A stretch of DNA of 64,000 bases from Rivularia sp963920925 (GCF_963920925.1 NZ_CAWUDI010000020.1:1-64000), one strand, 5' to 3'; positions 16,812 to 26,009 are shown, counted from the first letter of the stretch. Program-made: numbers and translations. Notes: generated by a model not told the origin, from the sequence alone.

Positions 16812-17489
16812 ATGTCAAATCTCAACGATAAATCAGTTATAGATAGTTGGAATCAAAATGCATCGGCTTGGATCACTGCTATAGAAAATGAAGAAATTGC
16901 AAGTCGAAAATTAGTTACTAATAAAGCGATTCTCGATGCAGTTACAAGTTATTCTCCTGCAAATATTCTTGATATCGGATGTGGTGAAGGTTGGTTAACT
17001 CGCGAATTAACTATTAAAAGAATCGAAGCTTGGGGTGTTGATGGAGTTGATCGATTAATTGAAAAAGCACAGTTGATGAATTGTGGTAAATTTTTAGTTG
17101 CAAGCTACGAAGATATTGTAAATAGTAATAAGATAGATATTAATTTTGATGCTGCTGTTTGTAATTTTTCTCTTCTGGGAAAAGAAACTGTAGATAATTT
17201 AATTAATTCGATTCCTGGTTTACTTAAAAATAAGAAATTATTATTTATTCAAACTTTGCATCCTGCGATCGGTTGTGGGGAATCACCCTATATTGATGGT
17301 TGGAGAGAAGAATTATGGAACGGTTTTAATTCTGAATTTAAACAAGCAGCACCTTGGTATTTTCGTAAATTGTCAACTTGGATAAATTTATTGAAATCTG
17401 CCGGTTTTTCTATATTAGAATGTCGAGAACCAATAAATCCAATTACTCAGAAACCTGCTTCGATTATTTTTATTGCTTCTTGTAAATAA
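16812..17489 (+). CDS. Class I SAM-dependent methyltransferase, paralogue 2
   Basis: 225 residues, starting MSNLNDKSVIDSWNQNASAW. It carries ILDIGCGEGWLTRELTIK, AWGVDGVDRLIEKAQLMNCG and FDAAVCNFSLLGKETVDNLI like the gene at 7614-8291; the two differ by roughly one residue in six and align end to end. DNA is also closely similar across the gene but not in the flanks. The ATG here supports the start chosen for the first copy. Substrate unknown. Confidence 0.9.
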   Translation: MSNLNDKSVIDSWNQNASAWITAIENEEIASRKLVTNKAILDAVTSYSPANILDIGCGEGWLTRELTIKRIEAWGVDGVDRLIEKAQLMNCGKFLVASYEDIVNSNKIDINFDAAVCNFSLLGKETVDNLINSIPGLLKNKKLLFIQTLHPAIGCGESPYIDGWREELWNGFNSEFKQAAPWYFRKLSTWINLLKSAGFSILECREPINPITQKPASIIFIASCK

Positions 17490-17562
17490 ACTTGTCAAAA
17501 TTTACTCTATGTCCCTCTGCGCTTACCTTAGCGCTCCTCTGCGTTAAAAAAATCAACCAGTT

Positions 17563-17643
17563 TGTAGCAAGATGTTGGGTTACGACGCTATATCAGTTTG
17601 GCAATTAAACTTTAAATTATAAAAGCGTCTAACCCAACCTACA
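17563..17643. repeat. Inverted repeat behind methyltransferase 2
   Basis: tgtagcaagatgttgggtta-gacgct pairs with agcgtctaacccaacctaca across about 35 bases. The ttgggtta/taacccaa arms with tgtag/ctaca ends are a common form of dispersed palindrome in such genomes. Just upstream, 17508-17548 holds one copy of a cgcagaggagcgc repeat (inverse copies at 19583-19618 and 42733-42776). Confidence 0.6.
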
Positions 17644-17667
17644 ATTACTAGAGTATGATTACTAAAT

Positions 17668-19215
17668 TCATTCTTCAACACCCACCACCGCAGTTTTCCC
17701 TTCAATTCCATAGCGACTCACACCGGAAACCGCAATATTTTCAATATCAATATCATCTACAAAATACGAATTTTTATTCCCAGGTAAAATCTTTGTCGTC
17801 CATTCATCGCCCTTTTTTAATTGCACTACCCAAGATTTAATTTTTTGTTTATTCTTAGGTTGCCAATAAAGTCGAATTTGTCCTGACTTTTTATCTTGAA
17901 TAATCTGTAATTCGGGTTTATTTGGTTCAGTATCATTCAACCAAGGTGTTGCGGGAACTAATGCGGGTTTATTGTAAACTTCATCTTTTAAAACATCGGC
18001 AATTCCATCGCGGTTTTGCATCAAAGCTTTCATACTAAAGTGAATATTACCGCTAGTTTTTGTAAATCCTCGGGTTGTTCTGATTTGATAAGCTATTTCG
18101 CTGGCATCCCAACCTTTACCTTTTTCGTTACTAATCCGACTCGTATAAATTCCGGGAAAAATACTTCTATTTTTGGTATTTTGACTCAACCACCAGTTTA
18201 ATAATACCGGATAACTTTGTGCTGTTTGTTCAATTTTCCAATAAAGCTGCGGTGAAAGATAATCTAACCAACCTTGTTGTAACCACTTACGAGAATCAGC
18301 GTAAATTTGCTCGTAAGCATTGAAACCTTTGCCACTACTATCTATATTAGTAATTCTGGCTGGATAACCAGGTTGCCAAACTCCAAAAGGACTAATACCA
18401 ACTTTTACCCAAGGTTTCTCTTTCTTAACGCTCTCATACATCCTCTTAACAAAAGTATTGATATTCTCTCTTCTCCAATCAGCACGATTTAACTTTCCTC
18501 CCGCAGCTAAATATTTTTCCCAGCTTATTTCATCGGGGAAATCTATTTTTTTACCTGCTTCGTCGCGTTGCGGATAGGGATAAAAATAATCGTCGATATG
18601 AACACCATCAATATCGTAACGATTAACAACATCTAAAATTACTTTTAATGAATAATCTTGAACTTGCTTTTCACCAGGATCTAACCAGAGATATTTACCG
18701 TATTTTTTGACAAATTCCGGTCTTGTTTTACTGATATGATTTGCAGAAATAGGGGATATTGTTTCGGGATGATGAGCGCGATAGGGATTAAACCAAGCGT
18801 GTAATTCTAAATTCCGTTTGTGCGCTTCTTTAACTGCAAATGCCAAAGGATCGTAAAATGGTTGTGGTGGTTTTCCCATTTCTCCGGTAAGGAATTCCGA
18901 CCAAGGTTCGTAGGAAGATGCGTATAAAGCGTCACTTATTGGACGAATTTGAAAAACTACAGCGTTCAAGTTCATTTCCGCCGCTTTATCCAGCAGGGCA
19001 ATCAATTCAGCCTTTTGTTCTTCAGTAGTTAATCCGGGTTTTGACGGAAAATCAATATTGGCAACGGTAGCAATCCAAGCAGCACGAAACTCTCTGGTAA
19101 CTGCTGGAGGTTTTATTTCTTGTTGTCGTGGCTGGGATTGGGATTTTACAGGAGAAGCAATTCCAACTAAGAGTAAGCTAATTAGAATTGCTTTGGTTTT
19201 TAATATAAATGTCAT
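17668..19215 (-). CDS. GHL10-type glycoside hydrolase-like exported protein
   Basis: 515 residues. A signal peptide covers about 1-26 (ILISLLLVGIASPVKSQS). The body is the glycosyl hydrolase-like 10 domain (PF02638, DUF187): REFRAAWIATVANIDFPSKP, MNLNAVVFQIRPISDALYAS, LELHAWFNPYRAHH, YDIDGVHIDDYFYPYP, VKVGISPFGVWQPG and DYLSPQLYWKIEQ. Asp residues in GVHIDDYF sit where family members have catalytic acids. The C-terminal ~90 residues form a beta-rich extra domain. Likely periplasmic or cell-surface, acting on a glycan (peptidoglycan-derived or exopolysaccharide); substrate not shown. Confidence 0.9.
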   Translation of the reverse strand: MTFILKTKAILISLLLVGIASPVKSQSQPRQQEIKPPAVTREFRAAWIATVANIDFPSKPGLTTEEQKAELIALLDKAAEMNLNAVVFQIRPISDALYASSYEPWSEFLTGEMGKPPQPFYDPLAFAVKEAHKRNLELHAWFNPYRAHHPETISPISANHISKTRPEFVKKYGKYLWLDPGEKQVQDYSLKVILDVVNRYDIDGVHIDDYFYPYPQRDEAGKKIDFPDEISWEKYLAAGGKLNRADWRRENINTFVKRMYESVKKEKPWVKVGISPFGVWQPGYPARITNIDSSGKGFNAYEQIYADSRKWLQQGWLDYLSPQLYWKIEQTAQSYPVLLNWWLSQNTKNRSIFPGIYTSRISNEKGKGWDASEIAYQIRTTRGFTKTSGNIHFSMKALMQNRDGIADVLKDEVYNKPALVPATPWLNDTEPNKPELQIIQDKKSGQIRLYWQPKNKQKIKSWVVQLKKGDEWTTKILPGNKNSYFVDDIDIENIAVSGVSRYGIEGKTAVVGVEE

Positions 19216-19271
19216 ATTCTGCCACAGGAAGCACCACCTAAATAAGATTTACATTTAGGGTTGAAAGTTCC

Positions 19272-19487
19272 TTAAAATTCCGGCAGATTATTTAATAATT
19301 TATCTATTCCGCTAACGGTAGCTAGGATACCAAAAGAGATTGATAATAATAAACTGCCAAGAATTCCTTGAAGTAGAGGAATAGAAACATGAAAATAAAT
19401 TGAACACAGCCACGATATCGCTGCGATGAAAAGTCCAATTAGTAAACCTATGGAAAATTTTTTGATGTTTGATGGTTGAGTATTCAT
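19272..19487 (-). CDS. Small two-helix membrane protein
   Basis: 71 residues: polar N-terminus MNTQPSNIKKFS, helix IGLLIGLFIAAISWLCSIYF, helix LLQGILGSLLLSISFGILAT, and a short tail ending LLNNLPEF. It resembles conserved cyanobacterial hypothetical proteins of this length; no function known. It lies upstream of the GHL10 gene on the same strand and may be co-transcribed. Confidence 0.65.
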   Translation of the reverse strand: MNTQPSNIKKFSIGLLIGLFIAAISWLCSIYFHVSIPLLQGILGSLLLSISFGILATVSGIDKLLNNLPEF

Positions 19488-19986
19488 TTTAAGAATGTGG
19501 GTTAATTACACAATTATTTTAGCGCTTTGAATAGGTTTGTAGTAAGGGCTTTAGTCATCATAATTTATTTTTTTTTAACGCAGAGGAGCGCAAAGGGAAG
19601 CGCAGAGGAACACAGAGTTTTTTGGAACCTAAATTAATAAGATATTACTTTGCGATAAGCCGCACGCGGCATGGCTTTGCTATCGCGCCAATATTTCCCC
19701 TTCTGCTTCAACAATATTATCTAAAGTAAACGTTTGAGAATCAATAAAGGAAATCTTCCTCTTGAGTTGCGATCGCCACTGGATTGATGATGAAAAAAGT
19801 TGTAAAAGTTTGACGCTGCTGCCTTTTTGCAATTAAAAACCCGGCTTGTTCATCAAACCGGGTTTCCAACAACTAAAATTATTAAAATTCATATAGAATT
19901 GCTACATTTGAATACCGTACCCTGCTGCATCGGAGCTTTTAATATATTAGCGGTAGGAGAATACAGTTCAAGCTTCGATCGCGCTA
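19488..19986. other. Gene-free region (499 bp) with repeats, a gene relic and a hairpin
   Basis: Contains a cgcagaggagcgcaaagg repeat (19583-19618), a minus-strand frame near 19687-19790 that reads like a decayed C-terminus (RKISFIDSQTFTLDNIVEAE) of an unidentified protein, and a terminator-like hairpin aaacccgg...ccgggttt at 19837-19865. Confidence 0.5.
19837..19865. terminator. Terminator-like hairpin
   Basis: aaacccgg and ccgggttt form an 8-bp perfect stem with a 13-base loop. The A-run before it means it would work best for minus-strand transcription, i.e. behind the peptidoglycan-binding protein gene. Confidence 0.65.
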
Positions 19987-20217
19987 TTAATACCACCAAC
20001 ATCTAACTAAGGCAGACATGGTAGCGCGTCTTACTATTCCGTCAGCAGTCATCGCATTATTTTTCTGAAATTTAATCACAGCAGTTTTTGTTCTCTCATC
20101 AAAAACACCATTACTTTTGCAAGAGTAAACACCAACAGTCTTTAAACACTCTTGTAAATTAACTACGGCATCTCCGGTTGAGCCTTCTTTAAGTGTCACA
20201 AAAGTATTTTTAGCCAT
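19987..20217 (-). CDS. Single-domain peptidoglycan-binding protein (PG_binding_1)
   Basis: 76 residues that are almost wholly one PG_binding_1 repeat: LKEGSTGDAVVNLQECLKTV, GVFDERTKTAVIKFQKNN and ADGIVRRATMSALV. There is no signal peptide or enzyme domain, which is unusual because this module normally targets hydrolases to the wall. A clear aaggagc ribosome site precedes the ATG. Two Cys residues (16 apart) could form a disulfide. Could act as a small binding protein or be a fragment. Confidence 0.8.
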   Translation of the reverse strand: MAKNTFVTLKEGSTGDAVVNLQECLKTVGVYSCKSNGVFDERTKTAVIKFQKNNAMTADGIVRRATMSALVRCWWY

Positions 20218-20519
20218 GACTCATTGCTCCTTATTTACAATTACTTAATTTAGGTCTGTTAGCGTAAAATTCAAAACAAAATTCGTTCAAATCAATCAAT
20301 CTTTATGGTTTGAAACATTTGTTAATATTTGTACTTTTCTCTCGCTGTCAATAAAACGTTACATAGTCTTTGATCGTTGAGACTAGGTAAATTATTGTTT
20401 CAGACAGAGGTTTCTAGACAAATTTACTTAGCTTTACATAGCTTTATTTATCGTACCCATTTACTCAATTCACAGTAATTATTTATGCAATATTTTCATT
20501 TAATTTTTATTTATGCTGT

Positions 20520-20699
20520 TTAGTCGATAGAGTAAGAGACACCGCGATAGTTAAGATTTTTAGATGATTCGTTATTTTGATAAATAGGACGGCGAATGCA
20601 ATAAGGTATGCCGCGATAGATTGCAAATATATTAGTTTCCGACATTTTTACTTCAGAAGAATTACGATTGTAAGATACACCGCGATAAGTTAATTTCAT
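20520..20699 (-). CDS. DUF4278-type small protein (59 residues)
   Basis: Minus-strand frame: MKLTYRGVSYNRNSSEVKMS, then ETNIFAIYRGIPYCIRRPIY and NLNYRGVSYSID. The opening MKLTYRGVSY is the signature of DUF4278, small cyanobacterial proteins of unknown role. Unusually, the YRG-x-(P/S)Y motif occurs three times, at residues 5, 28 and 51. An aagga ribosome site lies 6 bases before the ATG. It is shorter than the usual ORF cut-off, so easily missed. Confidence 0.85.
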   Translation of the reverse strand: MKLTYRGVSYNRNSSEVKMSETNIFAIYRGIPYCIRRPIYQNNESSKNLNYRGVSYSID

Positions 20700-21049
20700 T
20701 TTTTAATCCTTAATAAACGTGATTGTTTTAGCTACTTGCTTGATTTCAAATTCCTGCAACAATTTCAATATAGAATTTAGAGCTATCCAACACTATATAG
20801 AAAAGTCAGGGATTGAATTGATAGCAATTTGACTTAATTTTTAATTAAATTTGTTTACCTTTTTAAAAACTCAAGGAATGAAAATTAATCGTCGTTTGCT
20901 ATATCTATATATAGAAGCGAACTATATTGAGTTATGCAGTTTAAAGATATGAATTAGCAAAAAAAACGCCCGCAGGCTCGAAGCCTAGGGCTAAATTATT
21001 TATTACCGCACCTTACAGTGGGCTTCGTTTCTGTATTGCTACCTTTGAT
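20700..21049. other. Gene-free region (350 bp)
   Basis: AT-rich. Holds a hairpin-bearing dispersed repeat near 20966-21030 (aggctcgaagcct, then tacagtgggcttcg), a relative of the one at 63150-63205 (cagactagaagtctgggg, gcccacctgcgtgggc). No gene seen. Confidence 0.5.
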
Positions 21050-21529
21050 TCAATCCACCCGACAGCGCCCTTCATCATCACAACCAATTCTTTCCTGACG
21101 CTCTTTAATAACAGTTTCTAAATCTGGCCTTCCAGTTAAACGCAAACGCAAATCTGCCCAAATACCGTAAATAAAGTTGGCGATCGCACCTAGTATCGGC
21201 AACTTCGTAATCGCATAAACCCAACCCATTCCTAAAGCTTCGTACACTCGACGAAACACTTCGACATTTTTAATTACGGTACCGTCGGGCAATATTCCAT
21301 GAATTCTTCCCATCGCTGTCTCAAAGTCAATCCCAGCATTTTCTTCTGGATTGTAATCATCAGCTGCAATATCTACAAATGCAACTTTACCTCTGCCAGC
21401 GTCGCGTTTTTGCAAAAAGTTAACTTCGCGCAAGCATAAGGGACATTCACCATCGTAAAGTAGTTTGATTTCCCAAGCTTGGTTAAGGGTTTGATTGGAA
21501 TTGTTGAGCGTGCTGGTTGAGGAAGACAT
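21050..21529 (-). CDS. DCC-family thiol-disulfide oxidoreductase-like protein (DUF393)
   Basis: 159 residues. The family's entry motif WEIKLLYDGECPLCLREVNFL with the Cys-Pro-Leu-Cys pair is near residue 30, followed by DRDAG-like RDAGRGKVAFVDIA and YEALGMGWVYAITKLPI. The DCC name refers to the conserved Asp-x-x-Cys-x-x-Cys, here DGECPLC. A hydrophobic C-terminal stretch suggests membrane association. The end, IGCDDEGRCRVD, adds two more Cys. Redox function is presumed from the thioredoxin-like motif. Confidence 0.88.
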   Translation of the reverse strand: MSSSTSTLNNSNQTLNQAWEIKLLYDGECPLCLREVNFLQKRDAGRGKVAFVDIAADDYNPEENAGIDFETAMGRIHGILPDGTVIKNVEVFRRVYEALGMGWVYAITKLPILGAIANFIYGIWADLRLRLTGRPDLETVIKERQERIGCDDEGRCRVD

Positions 21530-21730
21530 TATCGTTAATTTATATAAGTTGTGTATATGAATGATATTAATATTGTGACAAATTATGAAGAAAAATGAAG
21601 CGGATTATTAAAAACTTTTCTTTCCTGTGCTTCTCTATGATTACCCTCGACAAAAAATTATTAAATAAATGTTACAAAGTTTAGTAAAATGGCACTAATA
21701 ATAAAATAAGTATTTCTTCCTATTGATATC

Positions 21731-23413
21731 ATGGCGGAACATTTTCCTTGGCTCACCGCGATAGTCTTATTTCCACTTGTAGCTGCTGCATTCATTCCAT
21801 TGATACCGAGTAAGAGTGGTAATGCCGTGCGATGGTATGCCACCGGGGTGGGGATGGCAGACTTTATATTAATGTGCTTTGCCTTTTGGCGGAATTACGA
21901 TGCAAGCAGTGCAAGTTTTCAACTAGCGGAAAGTTATGCTTGGGTGCCTCAGTTGGGTTTTAACTGGGCTGTTTCCGTCGATGGTTTGTCTGTGCCTTTG
22001 GTTTTGTTGGCGGGTTTTGTAACTACGCTGGCGATGTTTTCGGCATGGCAAGTCGATCGCAGATCGCATTTATTCTACTTTTTAATGTTGGTGCTGTATT
22101 CGGCACAGATTGGGGTATTTGTAGCTCAAGATTTAATGTTGTTCTTTATTATGTGGGAAGTCGAGTTAGTTCCCGTATATTTACTGATTAACATTTGGGG
22201 TGGTAAGAATAGACGTTATGCAGCAACCAAGTTCATACTCTATACCGCAGCCGCTTCCATATTTATTTTAGTCGCCGCGATCGCAATGGCTTTATATGGT
22301 GGCGAGAATGTAACTTTTGATATGGCAGCTTTGGCGACGAAGGATTATTCTCTTGGTTTTGAGTTGTTGCTTTACGCGGGATTATTGATTGCATTCGGCG
22401 TAAAGTTGGCTATCTTCCCCTTACATACATGGTTGCCAGATGCACACGGTGAAGCAAGCACTCCCGTATCGATGATTCTGGCTGGTGTGTTGTTGAAAAT
22501 GGGCGGATATGGATTAATTAGACTTAATTTAGAGTTACTTACCGAAGCGCATATTTACTTTGCACCAGTTTTAGCAACCCTTGGGGTAATTAATATTATT
22601 TACGGTGCTTTAAATTCCTTTGCTCAAACTCATATGAAGCGACGTTTGGCTTATTCGTCAGTTTCTCATATGGGATTTGTATTGTTGGGAATTGCTTCGT
22701 TTACCGACTTGGGAATCAACGGTGCAATGTTGCAGATGATTTCTCACGGTTTGATTGCATCGGTATTATTCTTCTTAGCTGGGGTGACATACGATAGAAC
22801 TCATACCATGAAAATGGATGATATGGGTGGAATCGGACAAGTGATGCCCAAAGTATTCGCATTGTGTACGATGGCAGCAATGGCTTCCTTAGCGCTTCCC
22901 GGAATGAGCGGATTTATCAGCGAACTTTCGGTATTAATTGGTGTTTCCACAAGCGATATTTACAGTTCAACTTTCTGTACGGTGACGGTTTTTCTAGCTT
23001 CAGTAGGGATTATTCTGACTCCGATTTATTTACTTGATTTATTGAAACAGGTATTTTACGGAGAAGGGAAAGTTATTTGCGATATTGGTAATGCCAAATT
23101 CGAGAATTTAGAAGCAGAAGGTACGGCTTGTTTTGGTACCGATTGCGTTTTACCAGGTGAATCGGTTTACAGAGATGCAAGTGCCCGTGAAGTATTTATC
23201 GCAGCTTGTTTCTTAGTGTTGATTATCGGAATTGGGTTTTATCCCAAAGCTGTAATGCAGATATATGATGTCAAGACAGTAGCAGTGAATGCTCAGGTGA
23301 GGCAATCCTATACGCAAATAGCCCAAAGTAATCCCGGTGTTTATGCAAGAGGAAATGTGACACCTAAAATTGCCAAAGCCGAAGTTGCGCCGGTTTTAGG
23401 GACTGTGAAATAA
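21731..23413 (+). CDS. ndhD1: NAD(P)H-quinone oxidoreductase subunit 4 (NdhD1)
   Basis: 560 residues, the proton-pumping membrane subunit D of NDH-1, which feeds electrons from ferredoxin to plastoquinone in respiration and cyclic flow. About 14 helices; hallmark segments MWEVELVPVYLLINIWGGKN, GVKLAIFPLHTWLPDAHGEA with the conserved Lys and His, and ISHGLIASVLFFLAGVTYDR. Length and the long C-terminal extension (FGTDCVLPGES... VKTVAVNAQV) match the D1 type used in NDH-1L rather than the CO2-uptake forms D3/D4. ndhF is not nearby. A good terminator follows. Confidence 0.94.
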   Translation: MAEHFPWLTAIVLFPLVAAAFIPLIPSKSGNAVRWYATGVGMADFILMCFAFWRNYDASSASFQLAESYAWVPQLGFNWAVSVDGLSVPLVLLAGFVTTLAMFSAWQVDRRSHLFYFLMLVLYSAQIGVFVAQDLMLFFIMWEVELVPVYLLINIWGGKNRRYAATKFILYTAAASIFILVAAIAMALYGGENVTFDMAALATKDYSLGFELLLYAGLLIAFGVKLAIFPLHTWLPDAHGEASTPVSMILAGVLLKMGGYGLIRLNLELLTEAHIYFAPVLATLGVINIIYGALNSFAQTHMKRRLAYSSVSHMGFVLLGIASFTDLGINGAMLQMISHGLIASVLFFLAGVTYDRTHTMKMDDMGGIGQVMPKVFALCTMAAMASLALPGMSGFISELSVLIGVSTSDIYSSTFCTVTVFLASVGIILTPIYLLDLLKQVFYGEGKVICDIGNAKFENLEAEGTACFGTDCVLPGESVYRDASAREVFIAACFLVLIIGIGFYPKAVMQIYDVKTVAVNAQVRQSYTQIAQSNPGVYARGNVTPKIAKAEVAPVLGTVK

Positions 23414-23452
23414 TGATTCGATAGTACGGTAACATTGAATAACTAATGTAGA

Positions 23453-23481
23453 GACGTAGCAGTGCTACGTCTTTATTTTTT
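23453..23481 (+). terminator. Rho-independent terminator of ndhD1
   Basis: gacgtagca-gt-gctacgtc forms an 8- to 9-bp stem, followed at once by tttattttt. It lies 40 bases past the ndhD1 stop. Confidence 0.85.
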
Positions 23482-23532
23482 AGGTGGTAACTATTCCGTT
23501 GTTGGTAGAGATGAGAAGCGATCGAGAAAAAT

Positions 23533-24738
23533 ATGGGTGTCAATCTCCAAACCGTTAGTTCAATCAAGTCTAATATATGGAAGCTTTATATATTAAAAGG
23601 ATTAGAGTTTGCTTGGTTCCCAATTCCTGTTATTATCCTTTTTTATGAAAATAATGGTTTATCGTTTGAGCAATCCCTGCTTTTAAAAACAATTTTATCA
23701 CTATCAATATTTATATTTGAAATACCTTCTGGTTACTTTGCCGATATTTTTGGTAGAAAAGCTTGCTTAGTTTCAGGGGGATTAGTTTGGACGTTGGGAT
23801 TATTATTTTACTGCTTTCAAACTAGTTTTAGTGCATTTGCGATCGCAGAAATTTTATCGGGTTTGGCTATGAGTCTTATATCTGGTGCAAATACAGCTTT
23901 GGGATTCGACAGTTTAGTAAAAATGAACCAAGAGCAAAATTACCGTCATGTAGAAGGAAGACTTGGAGCTATTGCCGGAGTTGCAGAAGCAATTTGTGGT
24001 TTGGTAGGGGGTTTAGTAGCTGCTCGCAATTTGGTTTATCCTTTTTATTTACAAACGATTTGTATATTCGTATATTTCTTAATTGCTTTAACTTTAGTTG
24101 AACCAAATTTAGATCAATCCTCAACTAATGCCTCTCAACCAGATAATCACCGGGAAATATGGGAAGCAATCCGTTTCTCATTGCTAGTAAATAAAAAAGT
24201 CAAATGGTTAATTTTATTTTCAGCAAACTTTGGAATTGCAACTTTTCTTGCTGTTTGGTTATCTCAAGCAGATATGCAAAGTCGCGGTTTAGAAGTTTCT
24301 AGCTTTGGATTTGCTTGGGCTGCATTTCACTTGATAATGAGCTTTGCTTCTTTTAAAGCAACATCGATTGAGAATTTTTGGGGTACAAAAAAAGTATTTT
24401 TGGGTTTAGTTATATTCTTAGGTTTATCTTATATTTGTCTTGGTTTGATTAATCAAGTATGGGGAATTATATTTATTGCTTTAATTTACTTTAGCAGAGG
24501 CGTGCGTAGTCCTTTAGTATTAAATTGCATTAACCAAAATCTCCCTTCATCAATCAGAGCTACAGTACTTTCTATAAATAGCTTTATGTTCAACTTAGGT
24601 TTTATTGCAATCGCACCAGTGGTTGGATGGATAACAGAAACCTATAATCTGGATACAGCTTTATTTTTACTTGGTTTTGTTTTTATTGGTTTTGGAGTCT
24701 TTTGCTGGCAGAAATTAGTTGAATCAGAAGTTTTTTAA
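23533..24738 (+). CDS. MFS transporter
   Basis: 401 residues, about 12 hydrophobic helices. After helix 2 it has SGYFADIFGRKACLVSG, the MFS loop motif (G-x-x-x-D-x-x-G-R-R/K). The family resembles drug/metabolite efflux carriers of the DHA type. Ribosome site weak; ATG at 23533. The gene is 120 bp behind ndhD1 but separated by its terminator, so independently transcribed. Substrate unknown. Confidence 0.88.
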   Translation: MGVNLQTVSSIKSNIWKLYILKGLEFAWFPIPVIILFYENNGLSFEQSLLLKTILSLSIFIFEIPSGYFADIFGRKACLVSGGLVWTLGLLFYCFQTSFSAFAIAEILSGLAMSLISGANTALGFDSLVKMNQEQNYRHVEGRLGAIAGVAEAICGLVGGLVAARNLVYPFYLQTICIFVYFLIALTLVEPNLDQSSTNASQPDNHREIWEAIRFSLLVNKKVKWLILFSANFGIATFLAVWLSQADMQSRGLEVSSFGFAWAAFHLIMSFASFKATSIENFWGTKKVFLGLVIFLGLSYICLGLINQVWGIIFIALIYFSRGVRSPLVLNCINQNLPSSIRATVLSINSFMFNLGFIAIAPVVGWITETYNLDTALFLLGFVFIGFGVFCWQKLVESEVF

Positions 24739-24810
24739 TTTATGATATTAGCTAAAATCTAACATCATAATTTTAGGAGATTTTATCCCTTTCTCTTTAT
24801 TTTTACTTAG

Positions 24811-24892
24811 AAACGAAAATATAATTTAAAGGATATCATGGTATTCATGAACTAGCAGATAATAAGCAATAAGTGATTTGCACGATATTAAA
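24811..24892. repeat. Direct repeat flanking the toxin-antitoxin pair, left copy
   Basis: aaacgaaaatataattta ... gtattcatgaactagcag ... gcaataagtgatttgcacga. About 80 bases, similar at most positions to 26010-26095. In the right copy the same stretch contains atgagtgatttgcaggat, an apparent start codon followed by SDLQDIKQRIAS; here the codon is ATA. Both look like decayed 5' ends of the same gene. The 24739-25080 gap holds nothing else I can name. Confidence 0.7.
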
Positions 24893-25080
24893 GTCTAATT
24901 CATCAATGTAAAAACCAAAAATAAAGCCGAAGTCACTAATTCTCACTACCGAAACAACTTAGAGGCAAAATCTCGTAAGAAACTTCACCAAACCAGCCCT
25001 TTATGTCCCCCTTCAATTCCCACCCAAACCTGTTGCAGCGTCTTTATTTGTTCTTAGGGAATATAATTAAATCAAATTTT

Positions 25081-25545
25081 TTACGAATAATTGTTAGGAT
25101 TTTCGACTGTTAACCCTTCGTTTGTAGCTGCTGTATTCAACTCATTATCGGCAGATACAAATATTATGGGAGGTAGATTATTAGCTATACAGAGGTCATT
25201 TACCGTACTTCCTGCTGCTAATTGAACTGCATCATAACCTCTTAATCCCCGCGATTGAGCTAATGCTATTGCTAAATTTATAATATTCTCTGCGATTTCA
25301 ATAACTTGATATTCAGATACGAAATCATGTTTAAACTGATCGCACGCTGTAGTTGCATCTGTAACGTTAATACTGCCACCCCTTGCTCTCCTCGTAATTG
25401 CAGCTACAATTTCAACACCTGTAATTGCTGCAACTAATACTTCATGATTCAAGCTGGGATTAAATAAATTTAAAATCCATGTGGAACCAGTTTCGCTGAT
25501 ATAACGTTTGACTAAAGCACTGCTATCAATAAAGTAAACAGCCAT
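25081..25545 (-). CDS. PIN-domain toxin (VapC-like)
   Basis: 154 residues. The PIN fold's metal-binding acids are all present: Asp7 (FIDSSALVKRY), Glu45 (GVEIVAAI), Asp105 (RGYDAVQLA) and Asp133 (IIFVSADNEL). VapC toxins cleave RNA (tRNA or rRNA), Mg2+-dependently, and are neutralised by the cognate antitoxin. The gene lies 3 bp behind the likely antitoxin gene, the usual order. Target RNA unknown. Confidence 0.9.
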   Translation of the reverse strand: MAVYFIDSSALVKRYISETGSTWILNLFNPSLNHEVLVAAITGVEIVAAITRRARGGSINVTDATTACDQFKHDFVSEYQVIEIAENIINLAIALAQSRGLRGYDAVQLAAGSTVNDLCIANNLPPIIFVSADNELNTAATNEGLTVENPNNYS

Positions 25546-25548
25546 TAT

Positions 25549-25797
25549 CTAGCGACGTTCCTCAATAATAGTCTCAGAAACAGGTTTACCTTGTACTTGA
25601 ATAAGTTTTCGCTGGTTTTGTTGATTATTAAATGGTTGTTTAATTTCTTTGACTAAACCAGATGTTAACAATGCTTGGTGAAGCGTTGTTTTTTGAGTAG
25701 GTTTAACTTCAAGACGCTCTTGTATCGCTTGATGAAGCTGCTGTAATTCTTCTGGTTTAAGGGATTCTAATTCATCGAGTATTTGGTTGAGTGTCAT
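25549..25797 (-). CDS. Antitoxin of the PIN-domain module
   Basis: 82 residues: helical N-terminus MTLNQILDELESLKPEELQQ followed by LHQAIQERLE, then a flexible Gln/Asn-rich part and a basic-acidic tail PVSETIIEERR. It is not a standard AbrB or ribbon-helix-helix type; similar short proteins precede cyanobacterial PIN toxins. Identification rests on position (3-bp gap to vapC, first gene) and size. It should bind the toxin through its C-terminal half and repress the operon. Confidence 0.78.
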   Translation of the reverse strand: MTLNQILDELESLKPEELQQLHQAIQERLEVKPTQKTTLHQALLTSGLVKEIKQPFNNQQNQRKLIQVQGKPVSETIIEERR

Positions 25798-25911
25798 TAG
25801 CTCTAAATTTTAAGGTGGTATATCTTAATTATTCTATAGTAGCAACAGCATTTTTTTATGAATTACTACAAGTTTTCATTTATGAGAACAATTTTATTGA
25901 AATAAGGGCTT

Positions 25912-25998
25912 ACGCAAAGCCCCCCAATACAGCGGGGGGTTGGGGGGATCTAAACGGCTTAAATAGTTAATTTATCGTTGCGGTTGCGTAAGTCTTGT
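25912..25998. repeat. MITE-like repeat, family B, copy 2 (with terminal inverted repeats)
   Basis: The most complete copy: outer arms gcttacgcaa (left) and ttgcgtaagt (right) flank the core cccccc-aatacag-cggggggttggggggatctaaac. About 85 bp, non-coding, with terminal inverted repeats, as in a miniature inverted-repeat element. It lies inside the direct-repeat-bounded segment with the toxin-antitoxin genes. Confidence 0.75.
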
Positions 25999-26009
25999 TA
26001 AATATCTAA

